Below are positions 18,433 through 27,828 of a DNA stretch of 64,000 bases, piece by piece. The notes under the pieces were generated by a model. That model did no database searches. It was given only the letters and a program-made list of their open reading frames with translations, and was not told the origin of the DNA. The position numbers were made by a program, and so were the translations under genes. The stretch comes from Bdellovibrio sp. ArHS (GTDB taxonomy: Bacteria > Bdellovibrionota > Bdellovibrionia > Bdellovibrionales > Bdellovibrionaceae), in the NCBI RefSeq assembly GCF_000786105.1, contig NZ_JTEV01000015.1, positions 62,001 through 126,000 of the forward strand, written 5' to 3'. The first letter of the stretch is position 1. Each line of letters starts with the position of its first letter.

Positions 18433-19515
18433 TTAGTTTTTGGCCGGATTCAGCTCTCGTTTTTTCAAATCTCTCCAAGATTTTCCTTCGCGAGCTTTTC
18501 GGTCTAATTGAAATTTTTGAACGGCCGCAGAGTGCCCCTTATAATCGGAAGAAAATACATGTGTGCCATCATTCTGGCTCACGAAGAAAAGATAGTCGCT
18601 AGTTTCAGGCCTCACCGCCGCCAACAAGGCCTCTCGGCCTGGGTTGGCAATTGGCCCCGGGGGCAATCCATAAATCACATAAGTATTATATCGCGTCGGC
18701 GTGGTCAGATCAGCTCGCGTGATGTTAATTTCGATTTTACCTGTGCGCTCGGCTTTGCCATAAATCACCGTTGGGTCCGTCTGCAAACGCATCTTTTTCA
18801 ACAAGCGATTGTGGAACACCGAGGAAATCAACGGGCGTTCTTCAGGTGCCCCCGTCTCTTTTTCGATGATACTTGCTAAGGTCACGACTTGATGGCGCTT
18901 CCAACCCATCGTTGTCGCTAACGGCAAAACCTCTTCATATACATAAAGGAATCTTTTGACCATGTTGGTGATAAGTGCACGGGCGTCCGTGTACTTTGTC
19001 AGCATATAGGTCTCTGGAAAAAGATAACCTTCCAAACTTTCCTGGCTTTCGCTTAAAAGACTTTTTACAAAAGCAGGATCGCGAATTAAAGCCATGAATT
19101 CGGCGGCTGTGCCGAAACCCTGCTTTTCATAAAGATCGGCAATTTCGTAAGTGCTCAGTCCTTCACTGACGGTGAAGCTGCGAGCGATGCTTTTGCCGGA
19201 AGTGATCGTCGCCAAAACTTCTGCGGGTCGCATATTCGTGCGCAGAAGATACTCGCCGACCTTCAATTTTGAGCGATCTCCTTTGAAACGCGCATAGATT
19301 GAAAAGAATAATCCATTGCGAACAATGCCCTTTCTTTCCAGATCGTTAGCAATTGTATTAAAGCCCGAGCCCTGACTGACCTCGTAGACAACATCTGAAG
19401 GTGTCGTGCTTGGGGGCGTATTCAAAAAATCATAGCTGACATAGGCCAGACCGCCACCGAGGGCGATCATCAAAGCCACCATCGCCAAACTGAAAACCAG
19501 AATTGTTTTTTTCAT
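18433..19515 (-). CDS. mltG: Endolytic murein transglycosylase MltG
   Basis: This membrane-anchored lytic transglycosylase (YceG family, 360 aa) is thought to cut nascent glycan strands. It has one N-terminal transmembrane helix. A LysM-like part (YEVSQGSGFNTIANDLE) precedes the catalytic domain. The family motif with the catalytic glutamate is LASIIEKETG, followed by FHNRL and QTDPTVIYG. The C-terminal YLFFVSQNDGTHVFS is typical. The start overlaps the stop of astD by one base (TAATG), so it is translated with an amino-acid catabolic operon. Confidence 0.95.
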   Translation of the reverse strand: MKKTILVFSLAMVALMIALGGGLAYVSYDFLNTPPSTTPSDVVYEVSQGSGFNTIANDLERKGIVRNGLFFSIYARFKGDRSKLKVGEYLLRTNMRPAEVLATITSGKSIARSFTVSEGLSTYEIADLYEKQGFGTAAEFMALIRDPAFVKSLLSESQESLEGYLFPETYMLTKYTDARALITNMVKRFLYVYEEVLPLATTMGWKRHQVVTLASIIEKETGAPEERPLISSVFHNRLLKKMRLQTDPTVIYGKAERTGKIEINITRADLTTPTRYNTYVIYGLPPGPIANPGREALLAAVRPETSDYLFFVSQNDGTHVFSSDYKGHSAAVQKFQLDRKAREGKSWRDLKKRELNPAKN

Positions 19516-21032
19516 TATCTCATATCCAAATTCATACCCGGCAAAACTTTTGTCGGATCAAACGCCGTAGGGTCCTCAAGACTGGCTACCGGCATCGTGC
19601 AGTATTGAATTGCGAAGTGCGCTGAAGGTCTGTCGTTCCCCGACTTGCCAAAACCACCGAATGGCAAACGCGAACTCGCCCCATTTGTGGTGCGATTCCA
19701 GTTCAACAATCCGACTCGCGCCTTAAACAAAGCGTCTTCATAAAGAGCCTTGTCTTTCGTAAATAGCGCCATCACCAGGCCGTAGCCGATAGAGTTCACG
19801 ATTTCCATGGCATGATTCCAGTCGTCGGTCTGATAAATCGCGACGTTCGGTCCGAAAATTTCGCTTTTTTGATAAACACTGTTAGCGTCAAACTTCTTCA
19901 CTAAATGAATACTTGGAGTCACGTAATAACCCTTATGCTTCAAATCCAAAAGCTTGCCACGCATCAGGCTTTCCGCATTTTCGCGATTGGCAATCTCTTG
20001 GAAACGCACATACTTTTCCACCGCGGCGGCGTTGATCAAAGGGCCCATGAAAGTATTTTCTTTCCAGTGTCCGATCGTCAGCTTTTTTGCCGCTTGATAG
20101 AATCTTTCGGTAAACTCCTCGGCGATTTTGGGATGAAGAACGATGCGGCTGGTACAAGAACAACGCTGACCGGCCGTCATGTAGGCTCCAACCAAGCTTT
20201 CATAAACCGCTTTATCAAGATCCGCATCTTCCCAAACTACGGTCGCATTTTTGCCGCCCATTTCAAGAGCTAAAATTTTCCAGTAATGCGTCAGGGTTTC
20301 CTGTTTAATTTTTAAACCGACCTCATAAGAGCCCGTGAAAAGAATGCCGTCGACGTGCTCATTCGCGACTAAACGTCCTCCAGAAGCTCCATCACCTTGC
20401 ACCAGATTGAAAACACCTGGCGGGAACTGCGCCTTTTCAAACATCTCGGCCATAAACTGGCCCACTGCCGGAGTTTGCTCAGAAGGCTTAAAGACAACCG
20501 TATTCCCGGCAATAAGCGCAGGAACTATGTGACCATTTGGCAAGTGCGCCGGGAAGTTAAAAGGACCAACAACCGCCATGACCCCACGCGAACGGTAACG
20601 GATCACCCCTTCGACCTGAGGAAGAGCGTTCGGAATTCTTTCTTCGGCAATGAGTGCCAATGAGTGATTCAAAGTAATATCGATTTTAGAACCCAAAGCC
20701 TTCGCTTCTGTCATCGCTTCCCAAGCAGGTTTTCCCGTATCGCGAGAGATAATCTGAGCCATTTGTTCGGCATGCGCATCAAACAATTCTTTCAGGCGCA
20801 TTAAATAGCTTTTTCTTTCATTCATCGAAAGCATCGCCCAAGCCGGGTAAGCTTTCTTTGCCGCCACACAAGCTTCATCAATGTGGTCGTGCTTAAATGG
20901 CACGGTCATCACAAGATCGTTTAAATCGGAAGGACTGATATCTTTAAACTCTCCATCACCTTTCGTCACCGGGACGAAGCGGTTATTGATAAAATCACCT
21001 TTGTATTTCACTTCAAATAGGGTGGTGTTCAT
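19515..21032 (-). CDS. astD: Succinylglutamate-semialdehyde dehydrogenase (AstD-like)
   Basis: This aldehyde dehydrogenase of 505 aa is placed as AstD, which oxidises N-succinylglutamate semialdehyde to N-succinylglutamate with NAD. Motifs are VVGPFNFPAHLPNGHIVPAL, catalytic Glu in LEMGGKN, catalytic Cys in TAGQRCSC, and the late SRLPFGGFGKSGNDRP. The AST assignment rests on its place next to an AstA homologue, 3 bases downstream of it. A general aldehyde dehydrogenase role cannot be excluded. Confidence 0.88.
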   Translation of the reverse strand: MNTTLFEVKYKGDFINNRFVPVTKGDGEFKDISPSDLNDLVMTVPFKHDHIDEACVAAKKAYPAWAMLSMNERKSYLMRLKELFDAHAEQMAQIISRDTGKPAWEAMTEAKALGSKIDITLNHSLALIAEERIPNALPQVEGVIRYRSRGVMAVVGPFNFPAHLPNGHIVPALIAGNTVVFKPSEQTPAVGQFMAEMFEKAQFPPGVFNLVQGDGASGGRLVANEHVDGILFTGSYEVGLKIKQETLTHYWKILALEMGGKNATVVWEDADLDKAVYESLVGAYMTAGQRCSCTSRIVLHPKIAEEFTERFYQAAKKLTIGHWKENTFMGPLINAAAVEKYVRFQEIANRENAESLMRGKLLDLKHKGYYVTPSIHLVKKFDANSVYQKSEIFGPNVAIYQTDDWNHAMEIVNSIGYGLVMALFTKDKALYEDALFKARVGLLNWNRTTNGASSRLPFGGFGKSGNDRPSAHFAIQYCTMPVASLEDPTAFDPTKVLPGMNLDMR

Positions 21033-21035
21033 TTT

Positions 21036-22064
21036 CTATTTCCCTCTGTTATAATTAAATGGAGCTGCATAAACTTCTTCGCCGATGTCGACACCTAAAA
21101 GCTGTCGTGAGATCGGCGCAATGGCTATTTCGTCACCACGGATATCGACCGAAGCCAGGCAGGCTTTGAAGTCATCGCTGGTTGTAGCCACAAGGTTCTG
21201 TTCTTTATAAGAAGCATCTTTAAATTCAGTCACTTTTAAACGTCGACCATATTTAATGGGCAGAATTTCTTCAGTACTTGCGCCATAATGAGGACCGCCA
21301 TCAAATGGATCCACTTCGTCCAAATAGTTAAAACCTATACTTTCCAAAAGATGCTGCGCAGGTTTCGTCGCCTCGCCGACGCGACCCAAAACCAAGCGTG
21401 CCTTGGCATCCAGTAATGCCAGATAGATGTCGTCCTGTGGGAAAAGACTTTCAATAAATTCCTTGTGCGACTGACTTAACAGATCGGCTTCCTGGTAGGG
21501 AAGACCGGTGAAGCGGCGACCCAATGCCTCCCAGAACTCGCTGCGACCTTCATCCGTCAAAGGAGGCGTCAGTTCACACAGAACACGATCTTCGAATCGA
21601 TCCCGATGCAGCCCCATGTACAGGAAACGCGAAAGACTGATTTGTTTCCCTAGTTTTTCCGGACGACGACGATAGGTTTTATCGACAAGAAGTCCTCCGA
21701 TTTCTGTTGGGCCATCAAAGTCCAACTGAAAGCGCAAAACTTGATGAATAAAGCCGATTCCTAAATCCTGAGAAAAATGATCACGCTTCAAAATTTTAAA
21801 AAAGCTGTGAGGAACTTCTTCAGATCCATGCTTGGCGATGACAAGTGAACTGCCGACCACAAGCTTTTCTTCGACGTCTTCGACTACGAATAGGTATTCC
21901 GCTTTATTTTTTGGCAATTTTCCCGCAAAAGATTCCTGGCTGCGTTCGATCTTTTCCCCAATGACTTTTTTGTCGCCAGGCAGATTCAGAAGATTAAACT
22001 GTTTCGCCAGGTCCACCAGTTGACCCAAGTCATCATACTGCACGGGCCGAATTATAAAACTCAT
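21036..22064 (-). CDS. astA: Arginine/ornithine N-succinyltransferase (AstA)
   Basis: This is a GNAT-fold succinyltransferase that uses succinyl-CoA on the alpha-amino group of arginine or ornithine. The family signature TEIGGLLVDKTYRR ... KLGKQISLSRFLYMG is clear, as is the late FDGGPHYGA. At ~342 aa it matches E. coli AstA. The ATG at 22064 overlaps the M20 gene stop (ATGA) and follows AAAGG. It sits between the M20 hydrolase and AstD in a five-gene operon. Confidence 0.9.
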   Translation of the reverse strand: MSFIIRPVQYDDLGQLVDLAKQFNLLNLPGDKKVIGEKIERSQESFAGKLPKNKAEYLFVVEDVEEKLVVGSSLVIAKHGSEEVPHSFFKILKRDHFSQDLGIGFIHQVLRFQLDFDGPTEIGGLLVDKTYRRRPEKLGKQISLSRFLYMGLHRDRFEDRVLCELTPPLTDEGRSEFWEALGRRFTGLPYQEADLLSQSHKEFIESLFPQDDIYLALLDAKARLVLGRVGEATKPAQHLLESIGFNYLDEVDPFDGGPHYGASTEEILPIKYGRRLKVTEFKDASYKEQNLVATTSDDFKACLASVDIRGDEIAIAPISRQLLGVDIGEEVYAAPFNYNRGK

Positions 22065-23407
22065 ACACAAAACCTTTCGATGACCCTTTTATAAAAACCG
22101 ATGGCTTTATCAAGATCCTCCAAAGCCACATGTTCTTGTGTCGTGTGGACATTGCCTTCCCGTTTGCCGGGGCCAAAGCACACACAGTCGACTCCGATAC
22201 GCGAAAAAATACTGGCTTCGTTCGTCGAAGCTTGCGTGATGGGACGGTCACTCAACCCCATCGCTCGAAGTTCATCCAAGCACCCCTTTACCAAAATGGA
22301 ATTCACTTCAGTCCGAAAGGGTTTTTTATAATCATTCACACGAAAACTGGCGCCATTATGCTCACATACTTTGCGCAGACGATCCATCCAGCCCTCATAA
22401 ATTTCATGCGTGATGACCGGCGGAATACGACAAGTCCCCGAAATCTGAACATCGTCTTCATTCGTTCTTATCAAGCCAATGTTCAAAGTGGGAGTACTTG
22501 GGTGAAAATCATTGTCTTTGTAATCCAAGAACTCAAGTTCAAGCTCTTTGACCGCGCGATAAATGTTAGAAATCTTTTTAGAGATCGGATTTTTGATCAT
22601 AGTAACCATGTCGATCTCTAAAAAGGCATGGCTGGGGATGGTGTTAAAATTATTGCCACCATCCATCTCCATGATGTTCACCGTATCGGGAAGCATCATA
22701 AGATACTCTAACATTTTGGTAATAGCGCTTTCACCCAAATGCGGCGTCGACGAGTGCGCGGCTTTTCCACGAAACAGCTTTGACTGCGTCGAGGTACTTT
22801 CGCGCAGATTGTGCTCTTGACGATAGTGCATTTCTTCGTCAGAAAACGGCACACGGATTTCCACGCTGGCATAACCTTTCGCCGCGTTAATCACCTGAAG
22901 ATCACTCGGCTCACCGATCAAAGCCATTTTGGCGGCGATCTTGTTTTTGCGAATCAGCTTAAGTGCGCCTTGCATGCCGGATTCTTCACCAAAAGTGCCA
23001 ACAAGCACTGGCGGCAGACTCCAGCTTTTCTGATTTACGAAAGAAGCCATCGCTTCCAGCTTACACAAGAAGTCCAACTTCACATCAGCCGCACCAAGGC
23101 CATAAATTTTTCCCTCGATGATGTGCGCGTCGAAGGGATTGGCGCCCGTCTCTGTCCACAACGAAAAAGGTCCCGGATCGACGGTGTCTAAATGCGTTTG
23201 CAAAAGGAATTCGGCATCGGGCCTTTCCGCAAAGGGACGAGCGATAACGTTTACCTGAAGCAAGTCGCCGACAATTTCTTCTTGTTCTTCAACATGTAAA
23301 CCTTTTTGGCGACAAAAAGCAGCCACCCACTTAGCAAGATCTCTATTGCCATGAGTGGGTGTGCTATCGATTGCAATCAGTTGGCGACAAGCTTCGATAA
23401 AGTCCAA
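22061..23407 (-). CDS. M20-family deacylase/amidohydrolase (possible desuccinylase)
   Basis: This is a 448-aa dinuclear zinc hydrolase of the M20/ArgE/DapE family. Metal-site motifs are LLQTHLDTVDPG, then GLGAADVKLD, and GTFGEESGMQGA with the catalytic Glu. Family members remove acetyl or succinyl groups from amino acids, or cleave dipeptides. The position between a class III aminotransferase and AstA suggests that it removes succinate from N-succinylglutamate in place of AstE; this is inference. The TTG start follows GGAG and abuts the aminotransferase stop. Confidence 0.85.
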   Translation of the reverse strand: MDFIEACRQLIAIDSTPTHGNRDLAKWVAAFCRQKGLHVEEQEEIVGDLLQVNVIARPFAERPDAEFLLQTHLDTVDPGPFSLWTETGANPFDAHIIEGKIYGLGAADVKLDFLCKLEAMASFVNQKSWSLPPVLVGTFGEESGMQGALKLIRKNKIAAKMALIGEPSDLQVINAAKGYASVEIRVPFSDEEMHYRQEHNLRESTSTQSKLFRGKAAHSSTPHLGESAITKMLEYLMMLPDTVNIMEMDGGNNFNTIPSHAFLEIDMVTMIKNPISKKISNIYRAVKELELEFLDYKDNDFHPSTPTLNIGLIRTNEDDVQISGTCRIPPVITHEIYEGWMDRLRKVCEHNGASFRVNDYKKPFRTEVNSILVKGCLDELRAMGLSDRPITQASTNEASIFSRIGVDCVCFGPGKREGNVHTTQEHVALEDLDKAIGFYKRVIERFCV

Positions 23408-24784
23408 CTAGACTCCTTCAAGCAAAGTCTTTTCAATCATCTGCAGGGCGATGTCGATATCCGCATCCTGAATGATTGCAGGAATCAAGAAGCGCGCGCG
23501 CACAGGATCTTTACCGCATGGGAAGGCAATAACACCGTTCGCATAAAGCTTGTTCAGGAAGGCGTTGACCGTTTCTTTCTTTCCATCTAGCGGTGTGAAA
23601 GCAACCATCAATCCCATTCCACCAGCATCTTGTGCGATGCCTTTGCAAGTGGTTTCGTTCAAACGATTGATACCATCAATGAAGCGGCGGTGAATCTGGT
23701 TGATGCGACCATCTGGACCCAAGTAGCCTTCGGCCAACATGTCTAACATTTCCATGCCGACAGATAGAGACGGTGTCGAGCCCGAGAATGTTCCCGCGAT
23801 AAGACCCGGCTTCGGATTGTATTCTTCTGTGTAAATTGTCGCACCGACTTGCGCTGTTTTCGCAATGGTACAGATGTCGATGTATTGACCAATATCCAAA
23901 GTTTCAAATGCAAAATATTCACCGGTACGAGTGAATGTCTGCACTTCATCCGCCCAGATGGCGATATTTTTCGACTTACAGAACTCAAGAAGCGGAACAA
24001 AGAAGTCACGAGGAGCCGCTTGATATCCGCCTTCTCCCAACATCGGTTCAAAACCAAAAACAGAGATATTACCTTCATGTTTTGCTACGTGTTCTTTCAT
24101 CGCATTCAGCGCCTTTTCACCAGAACGCGGATCGCGTTTGTCATAGAAGGGCACACGAAGAACTTCATTGTATTCCGGCAGACCTTGTTTGTAAGCGGGA
24201 TTGTCAGTGACCTCCGCCATCATTGTGGACCGGCCCGCAAAGGCGTCCTTAAAGCCCATTACAAATCGGGCCGGAGAATTTTTTTGACGAGAAAGTTTCA
24301 AGGCATTTTCATTCGCCATCGTACCGCAAGTCGCAATCCACGCATATTTCATGCGGCTTTTTTTGCTGGCAATTTTCACAAGTTTTTCAGTGAAGAGACG
24401 GTACTCGTTATTCGGCTGAAGATTTCCTTGGGTCAAAATATCCGCCAAAGAACCGCGAACCGCAGCGGCCATCACTCGCGGATTGGCATGACCCATCAAG
24501 TGAATACCGATTCCATTGATAAGATCCAATTTCACGCTGCCGTCTTCAAGCTCAACATAGGGACCGCGTCCCGCACCCGTGCCCATATAGGGATAGTGCA
24601 AAGGTCGACCACGGAATTGTCCGGCAAGATCAAATTTTTGTTTTCCAGCATCTTTGAATTCTTCCATCGGCGCGCGAATGCCAGTCAATTGTGCGTTCAA
24701 TTTTGTGACTTCACTCACAAGATCATGAACCATGGTTTTCACTTTTTCGGATTGTTGTATTTGATGACCTACAAGAGAACTCAT
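23408..24784 (-). CDS. Class III PLP aminotransferase (AstC/LAT-like)
   Basis: This class III (omega/ornithine-type) aminotransferase shows CGTMANENALKLSR (phosphate-binding region), ADEVQTFTRTG (cofactor Asp) and TIAKTAQVGATIY, which holds the PLP lysine. I choose ATG 24784 behind GAAAGG, giving 458 aa; an in-frame TTG at 24841 would add 19 residues. In context it would convert N-succinylornithine to N-succinylglutamate semialdehyde. It also resembles lysine 6-aminotransferases, so substrate choice is uncertain. It is the first gene of the operon. Confidence 0.87.
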   Translation of the reverse strand: MSSLVGHQIQQSEKVKTMVHDLVSEVTKLNAQLTGIRAPMEEFKDAGKQKFDLAGQFRGRPLHYPYMGTGAGRGPYVELEDGSVKLDLINGIGIHLMGHANPRVMAAAVRGSLADILTQGNLQPNNEYRLFTEKLVKIASKKSRMKYAWIATCGTMANENALKLSRQKNSPARFVMGFKDAFAGRSTMMAEVTDNPAYKQGLPEYNEVLRVPFYDKRDPRSGEKALNAMKEHVAKHEGNISVFGFEPMLGEGGYQAAPRDFFVPLLEFCKSKNIAIWADEVQTFTRTGEYFAFETLDIGQYIDICTIAKTAQVGATIYTEEYNPKPGLIAGTFSGSTPSLSVGMEMLDMLAEGYLGPDGRINQIHRRFIDGINRLNETTCKGIAQDAGGMGLMVAFTPLDGKKETVNAFLNKLYANGVIAFPCGKDPVRARFLIPAIIQDADIDIALQMIEKTLLEGV

Positions 24785-24920
24785 AATACCTTTCGTGACA
24801 ATCGGCCCTGTCAGACTGTCCTTTGTTATTGAAATGCCCAATTAGAATACTCCCGGGCCCAGACTAAGACAAGACACGTGGTAGACACGGAAAGACTTTT
24901 ATCTGTAAACTGAGAAGGCT

Positions 24921-25706
24921 ATGGCGAATTTAAAAAAGCTCTCTGTGTTCTTTCTGTCACTCATTTTGCCCGCTCTGTGTCTTGCGCAAACGGGCACTTC
25001 CGCAGAGTTGTTTCAACAAGGAACTCAATCCTATCTTGCGAAAGATTACGCGAAAGCCCACGAATCTTTCTCGCGTGCCCTAGACCAAGATCCCAATAAC
25101 GCCGTCGTATTGACGAATCTGGCTTTAACGGAGTTTCAACTTGGAAAGAAACCACTCGCGGTCGGTCTTCTACGAAAAGCGTTGGCGTCAGACCCTGAAC
25201 TATCGACAGCAGAAGCGGGACTGAAATTTGTTCTGTCACAACTTGGTGTTAAAGAAGTCCCGCGCCAAATTCAGACTTACGAATCTGTGCGCGCAAAGTT
25301 AATTCAACCCGTTCCTCTTTCGGCCTATTTGATCTTGTCCGCTCTCACATTCTTTGCTGCGGGATGGACATTGATTTCTTATGGTGGGCGTCGAAAAAAA
25401 GCGATGCAGGAAGAAGCGGCGGCCCCAAGCTTTCCCCTGGTCAGCACATTTTTGACCCTGAGTTTTGTGATATTTACAGGCCTTTTGGCGCTGAAAGTCT
25501 ATGATTCCACGATTTTACGAGGAACCATCATCACTGAAAAAGTCTCTTTGCAAACTGCGCCCGGGGACAATCAAGTCGCCATTCTCGAACTATTTGGCGG
25601 CATGGAAGTGGTCGCCCGTCAAACTCAGGGTGATTGGGTGCAAGTCACCTATCCCGGATCACTTACGGGTTGGATTAAAAAAGACGCTGTGCTGATGACG
25701 CGTTGA
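24921..25706 (+). CDS. TPR and SH3-like domain protein (BatE-like)
   Basis: A Sec signal peptide (ending CLAQ) is followed by two to three TPR units (residues ~28-105). Then come a transmembrane helix (~133-153), a second helix (~172-193) and a C-terminal bacterial SH3-like domain (SLQTAPGDNQVAILELFGG ... GWIKKD). This layout resembles BatE proteins, but no other Bat gene is nearby. It is followed after 34 bases by a BamD-like lipoprotein gene and probably starts an envelope-biogenesis unit ending in hpt. Confidence 0.85.
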   Translation: MANLKKLSVFFLSLILPALCLAQTGTSAELFQQGTQSYLAKDYAKAHESFSRALDQDPNNAVVLTNLALTEFQLGKKPLAVGLLRKALASDPELSTAEAGLKFVLSQLGVKEVPRQIQTYESVRAKLIQPVPLSAYLILSALTFFAAGWTLISYGGRRKKAMQEEAAAPSFPLVSTFLTLSFVIFTGLLALKVYDSTILRGTIITEKVSLQTAPGDNQVAILELFGGMEVVARQTQGDWVQVTYPGSLTGWIKKDAVLMTR

Positions 25707-25740
25707 CAGCAGGACCTGGACCAAAATATGATTTACTTCT

Positions 25741-26481
25741 ATGTTAAAAACGCTCCGAGTCATAACTATCGTCGCGGCCTTGGGACTTCTAGTTTCAGGC
25801 TGTTCAACTACTGAGAAAAACTCCGACACGCCGGACGGAGCCTTTGCTATCGCCCAGGAATATGACGAAGGCGAGCGCTACGAAGAAGCTATCCGTCGTT
25901 ATACGGAAGTTAAAAATAAGTTCCCTTACAGCAACTTCGCAACTAAAGCGGAATTAGCAATAGCTGACGTTTACTTCAAGCAAGAATCCTACGCAGAAGC
26001 TCAGGTTGCATACCAAATGTTCAAAGAGCTGCACCCCACGGTTCCTCAATCCGACTATGTGCAGTTCCGCATTGGAATGAGCTATTACAATCAACTGCCT
26101 TCAAGCATTGATCGTGATTTAACTTTGGCAAATGATGCGATCCTCAATCTGTCGGATCTTATTAAGAAATATCCGAACTCTCAATATGCTAACGAAGCCA
26201 AAGAAAAGCGTAGCGCCGCCATCAAAATGCTGGCCGAAAAAGAAGAATATATTGCGGATTTTTATTTCAAACGCAAAATTTTCGACAGCGCGCTTTCCCG
26301 CTATGAGGGCCTTTACAATAACTATCGCAATTTGGGATTCGACGCGAAAGCGCTTTCCCGCGCTGCGATTTGTGCGGCAAAGATTGGTGATTCTGCCAAA
26401 GCAAAAAAATATCAGGCCCTGTTAGCCAAAGACTTCCCTGATAGCAAAGAATTTAAAGCCGCAACGAAGGAGATCGAGTGA
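25741..26481 (+). CDS. bamD: BamD-like outer-membrane assembly lipoprotein
   Basis: This lipoprotein has a signal peptide and lipobox LVSGC (Cys21). The mature protein is a string of TPR-like repeats typical of BamD/YfiO/ComL: GERYEEAIRRYTEVKNKFPYS, ESYAEAQVAYQMFKELHP, DLIKKYPNSQYANEAK. The length (246 aa) is normal for BamD, the essential lipoprotein of the beta-barrel assembly machine. The TPR-rich neighbours fit. No clear ribosome site precedes the ATG. Confidence 0.88.
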   Translation: MLKTLRVITIVAALGLLVSGCSTTEKNSDTPDGAFAIAQEYDEGERYEEAIRRYTEVKNKFPYSNFATKAELAIADVYFKQESYAEAQVAYQMFKELHPTVPQSDYVQFRIGMSYYNQLPSSIDRDLTLANDAILNLSDLIKKYPNSQYANEAKEKRSAAIKMLAEKEEYIADFYFKRKIFDSALSRYEGLYNNYRNLGFDAKALSRAAICAAKIGDSAKAKKYQALLAKDFPDSKEFKAATKEIE

Positions 26482-27203
26482 TGAATGCTCTTCACGACGA
26501 TATGCTTTCTGAAGCCCGTGGGTACTTCATCAACGGGAACTACAAAATGGCCGAGCCTATTTTGAATCAGATGCTTTTGCAAAACACTCGTAATCCTGAA
26601 GTTTATCAAATGTTGGCGACCATTTTTTACGATAAGGGTCAGTTCAGCAAAGCGATCAAAACCTTCAGACGGGCTTTAGAAATTGATCCGACATATACCG
26701 ATGCCAGCGTTGGCCTTTCAATTATTTTAAACGATCTTGGCAAGTACGATGAAGGGAAGCAGGTTTTTTTAGATGCCCAAGTGCAACTAGAAAAGAAATC
26801 CGGCAAACAAGATCCCTTCGTTGACGAAAAACTTGCCTCCAAACACGAAGAACTCGCGGACCTTTATTATCAGTACAAACGCTATAATGAAGCCCTTGAA
26901 CAACTTCTTAAGGCGCAAAAACTTTCCAGCAGAAAAGCGGAAGTCACGATGCGCATCGCAGAGGTCCATGTTCAATTGGGCCAGCATGATCGCGCCATCA
27001 AAGACTTAAAAGCACTGATTCGCGAGTATCCGCACTTAATTCCAGCTCGCCTAAAGCTTGGTGCTATATATTACAATTCAAACAATATTGCTGAAGCCAC
27101 CGAACAGTGGGAGAATATTCTTATTCGGGATCCGCAACACCCCGAAGCCTTGCGCTATTTGAAAATGGCACAAGCAGCTGGCATCACTTCAATCGATTTG
27201 TAA
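26481..27203 (+). CDS. Tetratricopeptide repeat protein
   Basis: This 240-residue protein is built almost wholly of TPR helices (about five to six repeats, for example KMAEPILNQMLLQNTRNPEVYQ), without a signal peptide or membrane segment. I use ATG 26481 behind AAGGAG; GTG 26478 is the alternative. The start overlaps the bamD stop (TGATG). It probably acts as a cytosolic scaffold; the partner is unknown. hpt follows after 12 bases. Confidence 0.85.
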   Translation: MNALHDDMLSEARGYFINGNYKMAEPILNQMLLQNTRNPEVYQMLATIFYDKGQFSKAIKTFRRALEIDPTYTDASVGLSIILNDLGKYDEGKQVFLDAQVQLEKKSGKQDPFVDEKLASKHEELADLYYQYKRYNEALEQLLKAQKLSSRKAEVTMRIAEVHVQLGQHDRAIKDLKALIREYPHLIPARLKLGAIYYNSNNIAEATEQWENILIRDPQHPEALRYLKMAQAAGITSIDL

Positions 27204-27215
27204 CCGAGGCATGAA

Positions 27216-27734
27216 ATGGCACAATTAAAAGAACAGATGGTTCCCTTCCTTACTAGTGACGAAATCGCAGAGCTGGTTGAAAGCTTAGCTCAACAAATTG
27301 AAAGCGATTACGATGGAAAGGATGTGGTTTTCATCTGTCCTCTTCGTGGCTCCGTCCATTTCACCGCAGACCTTATGCGCAAAGTGGACCTTCCTCAACA
27401 GGTGGACTTCGTTCACGTTCAGGCTGTTGAAAGAGGTGGCGCGATTAAGATCGTCAAAGACATCTCTGTGAACATCGCCGGAAAACACGTTTTGATTGTT
27501 GAGGAAATTATCGATACGGGTCGTACATTGAGCTTCCTGAGAAGCCGCCTTTTTGCTTCAGCACCAGCTTCTTTGAAGATCGTCACGCTTTTAGATAAAC
27601 CTGCACGCCGCGAATTGCCAATCAAGGCAGACTATATCGGAAAAACTATCGATGATCGCTATGTTGTTGGATATGGAATGGATTCCGAAGAAGTCGGAAG
27701 AAATTATCCTGATATCTATACAATGAAGAACTAA
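27216..27734 (+). CDS. hpt: Hypoxanthine phosphoribosyltransferase
   Basis: This purine-salvage enzyme joins hypoxanthine or guanine to PRPP. It is 172 aa, the usual size. The PRPP-binding loop is HVLIVEEIIDTGRTLSFL, with Glu-Glu in place of the more common Glu-Asp. The base-binding end is KADYIGKTIDDRYVVGYGMD. A GLRGSVHF-type loop is seen as CPLRGSVHF. It closes the TPR-bamD-TPR unit. Its stop codon overlaps the end of a small antisense reading frame. Confidence 0.95.
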   Translation: MAQLKEQMVPFLTSDEIAELVESLAQQIESDYDGKDVVFICPLRGSVHFTADLMRKVDLPQQVDFVHVQAVERGGAIKIVKDISVNIAGKHVLIVEEIIDTGRTLSFLRSRLFASAPASLKIVTLLDKPARRELPIKADYIGKTIDDRYVVGYGMDSEEVGRNYPDIYTMKN

Positions 27735-27805
27735 GAAACTGCGACGTTTACTAGAAACAAAATCACGACGCAAAAGGCATAAAGAAACACTAGTTGTTTT
27801 GGCAT
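27731..27805 (-). CDS. Candidate 24-residue single-pass membrane peptide
   Basis: ATG at 27805 (minus strand) opens a 24-codon frame starting MPKQLVFLYAF and ending LVNVAVS, essentially one hydrophobic helix. It has an SD-like GGGAG 9 bases upstream. A sigma-70-like promoter (TTGACG-N17-TAGATT) ends about 24 bases before the start codon. Its stop overlaps the hpt stop on the other strand by 3 bases. No homology is known to me. Promoter, ribosome site and a hydrophobic product together make translation plausible, but it is unproven. Confidence 0.45.
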   Translation of the reverse strand: MPKQLVFLYAFCVVILFLVNVAVS

Positions 27806-27828
27806 GCTGAGAATCTCCCGTTAAAGTC

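Noticed and set aside
23849-24832. A 327-codon open frame on the plus strand
   Set aside because: It is entirely antisense to the class III aminotransferase gene, which has clear family motifs. The product is His/Arg/Phe-rich and looks like a mirror translation.
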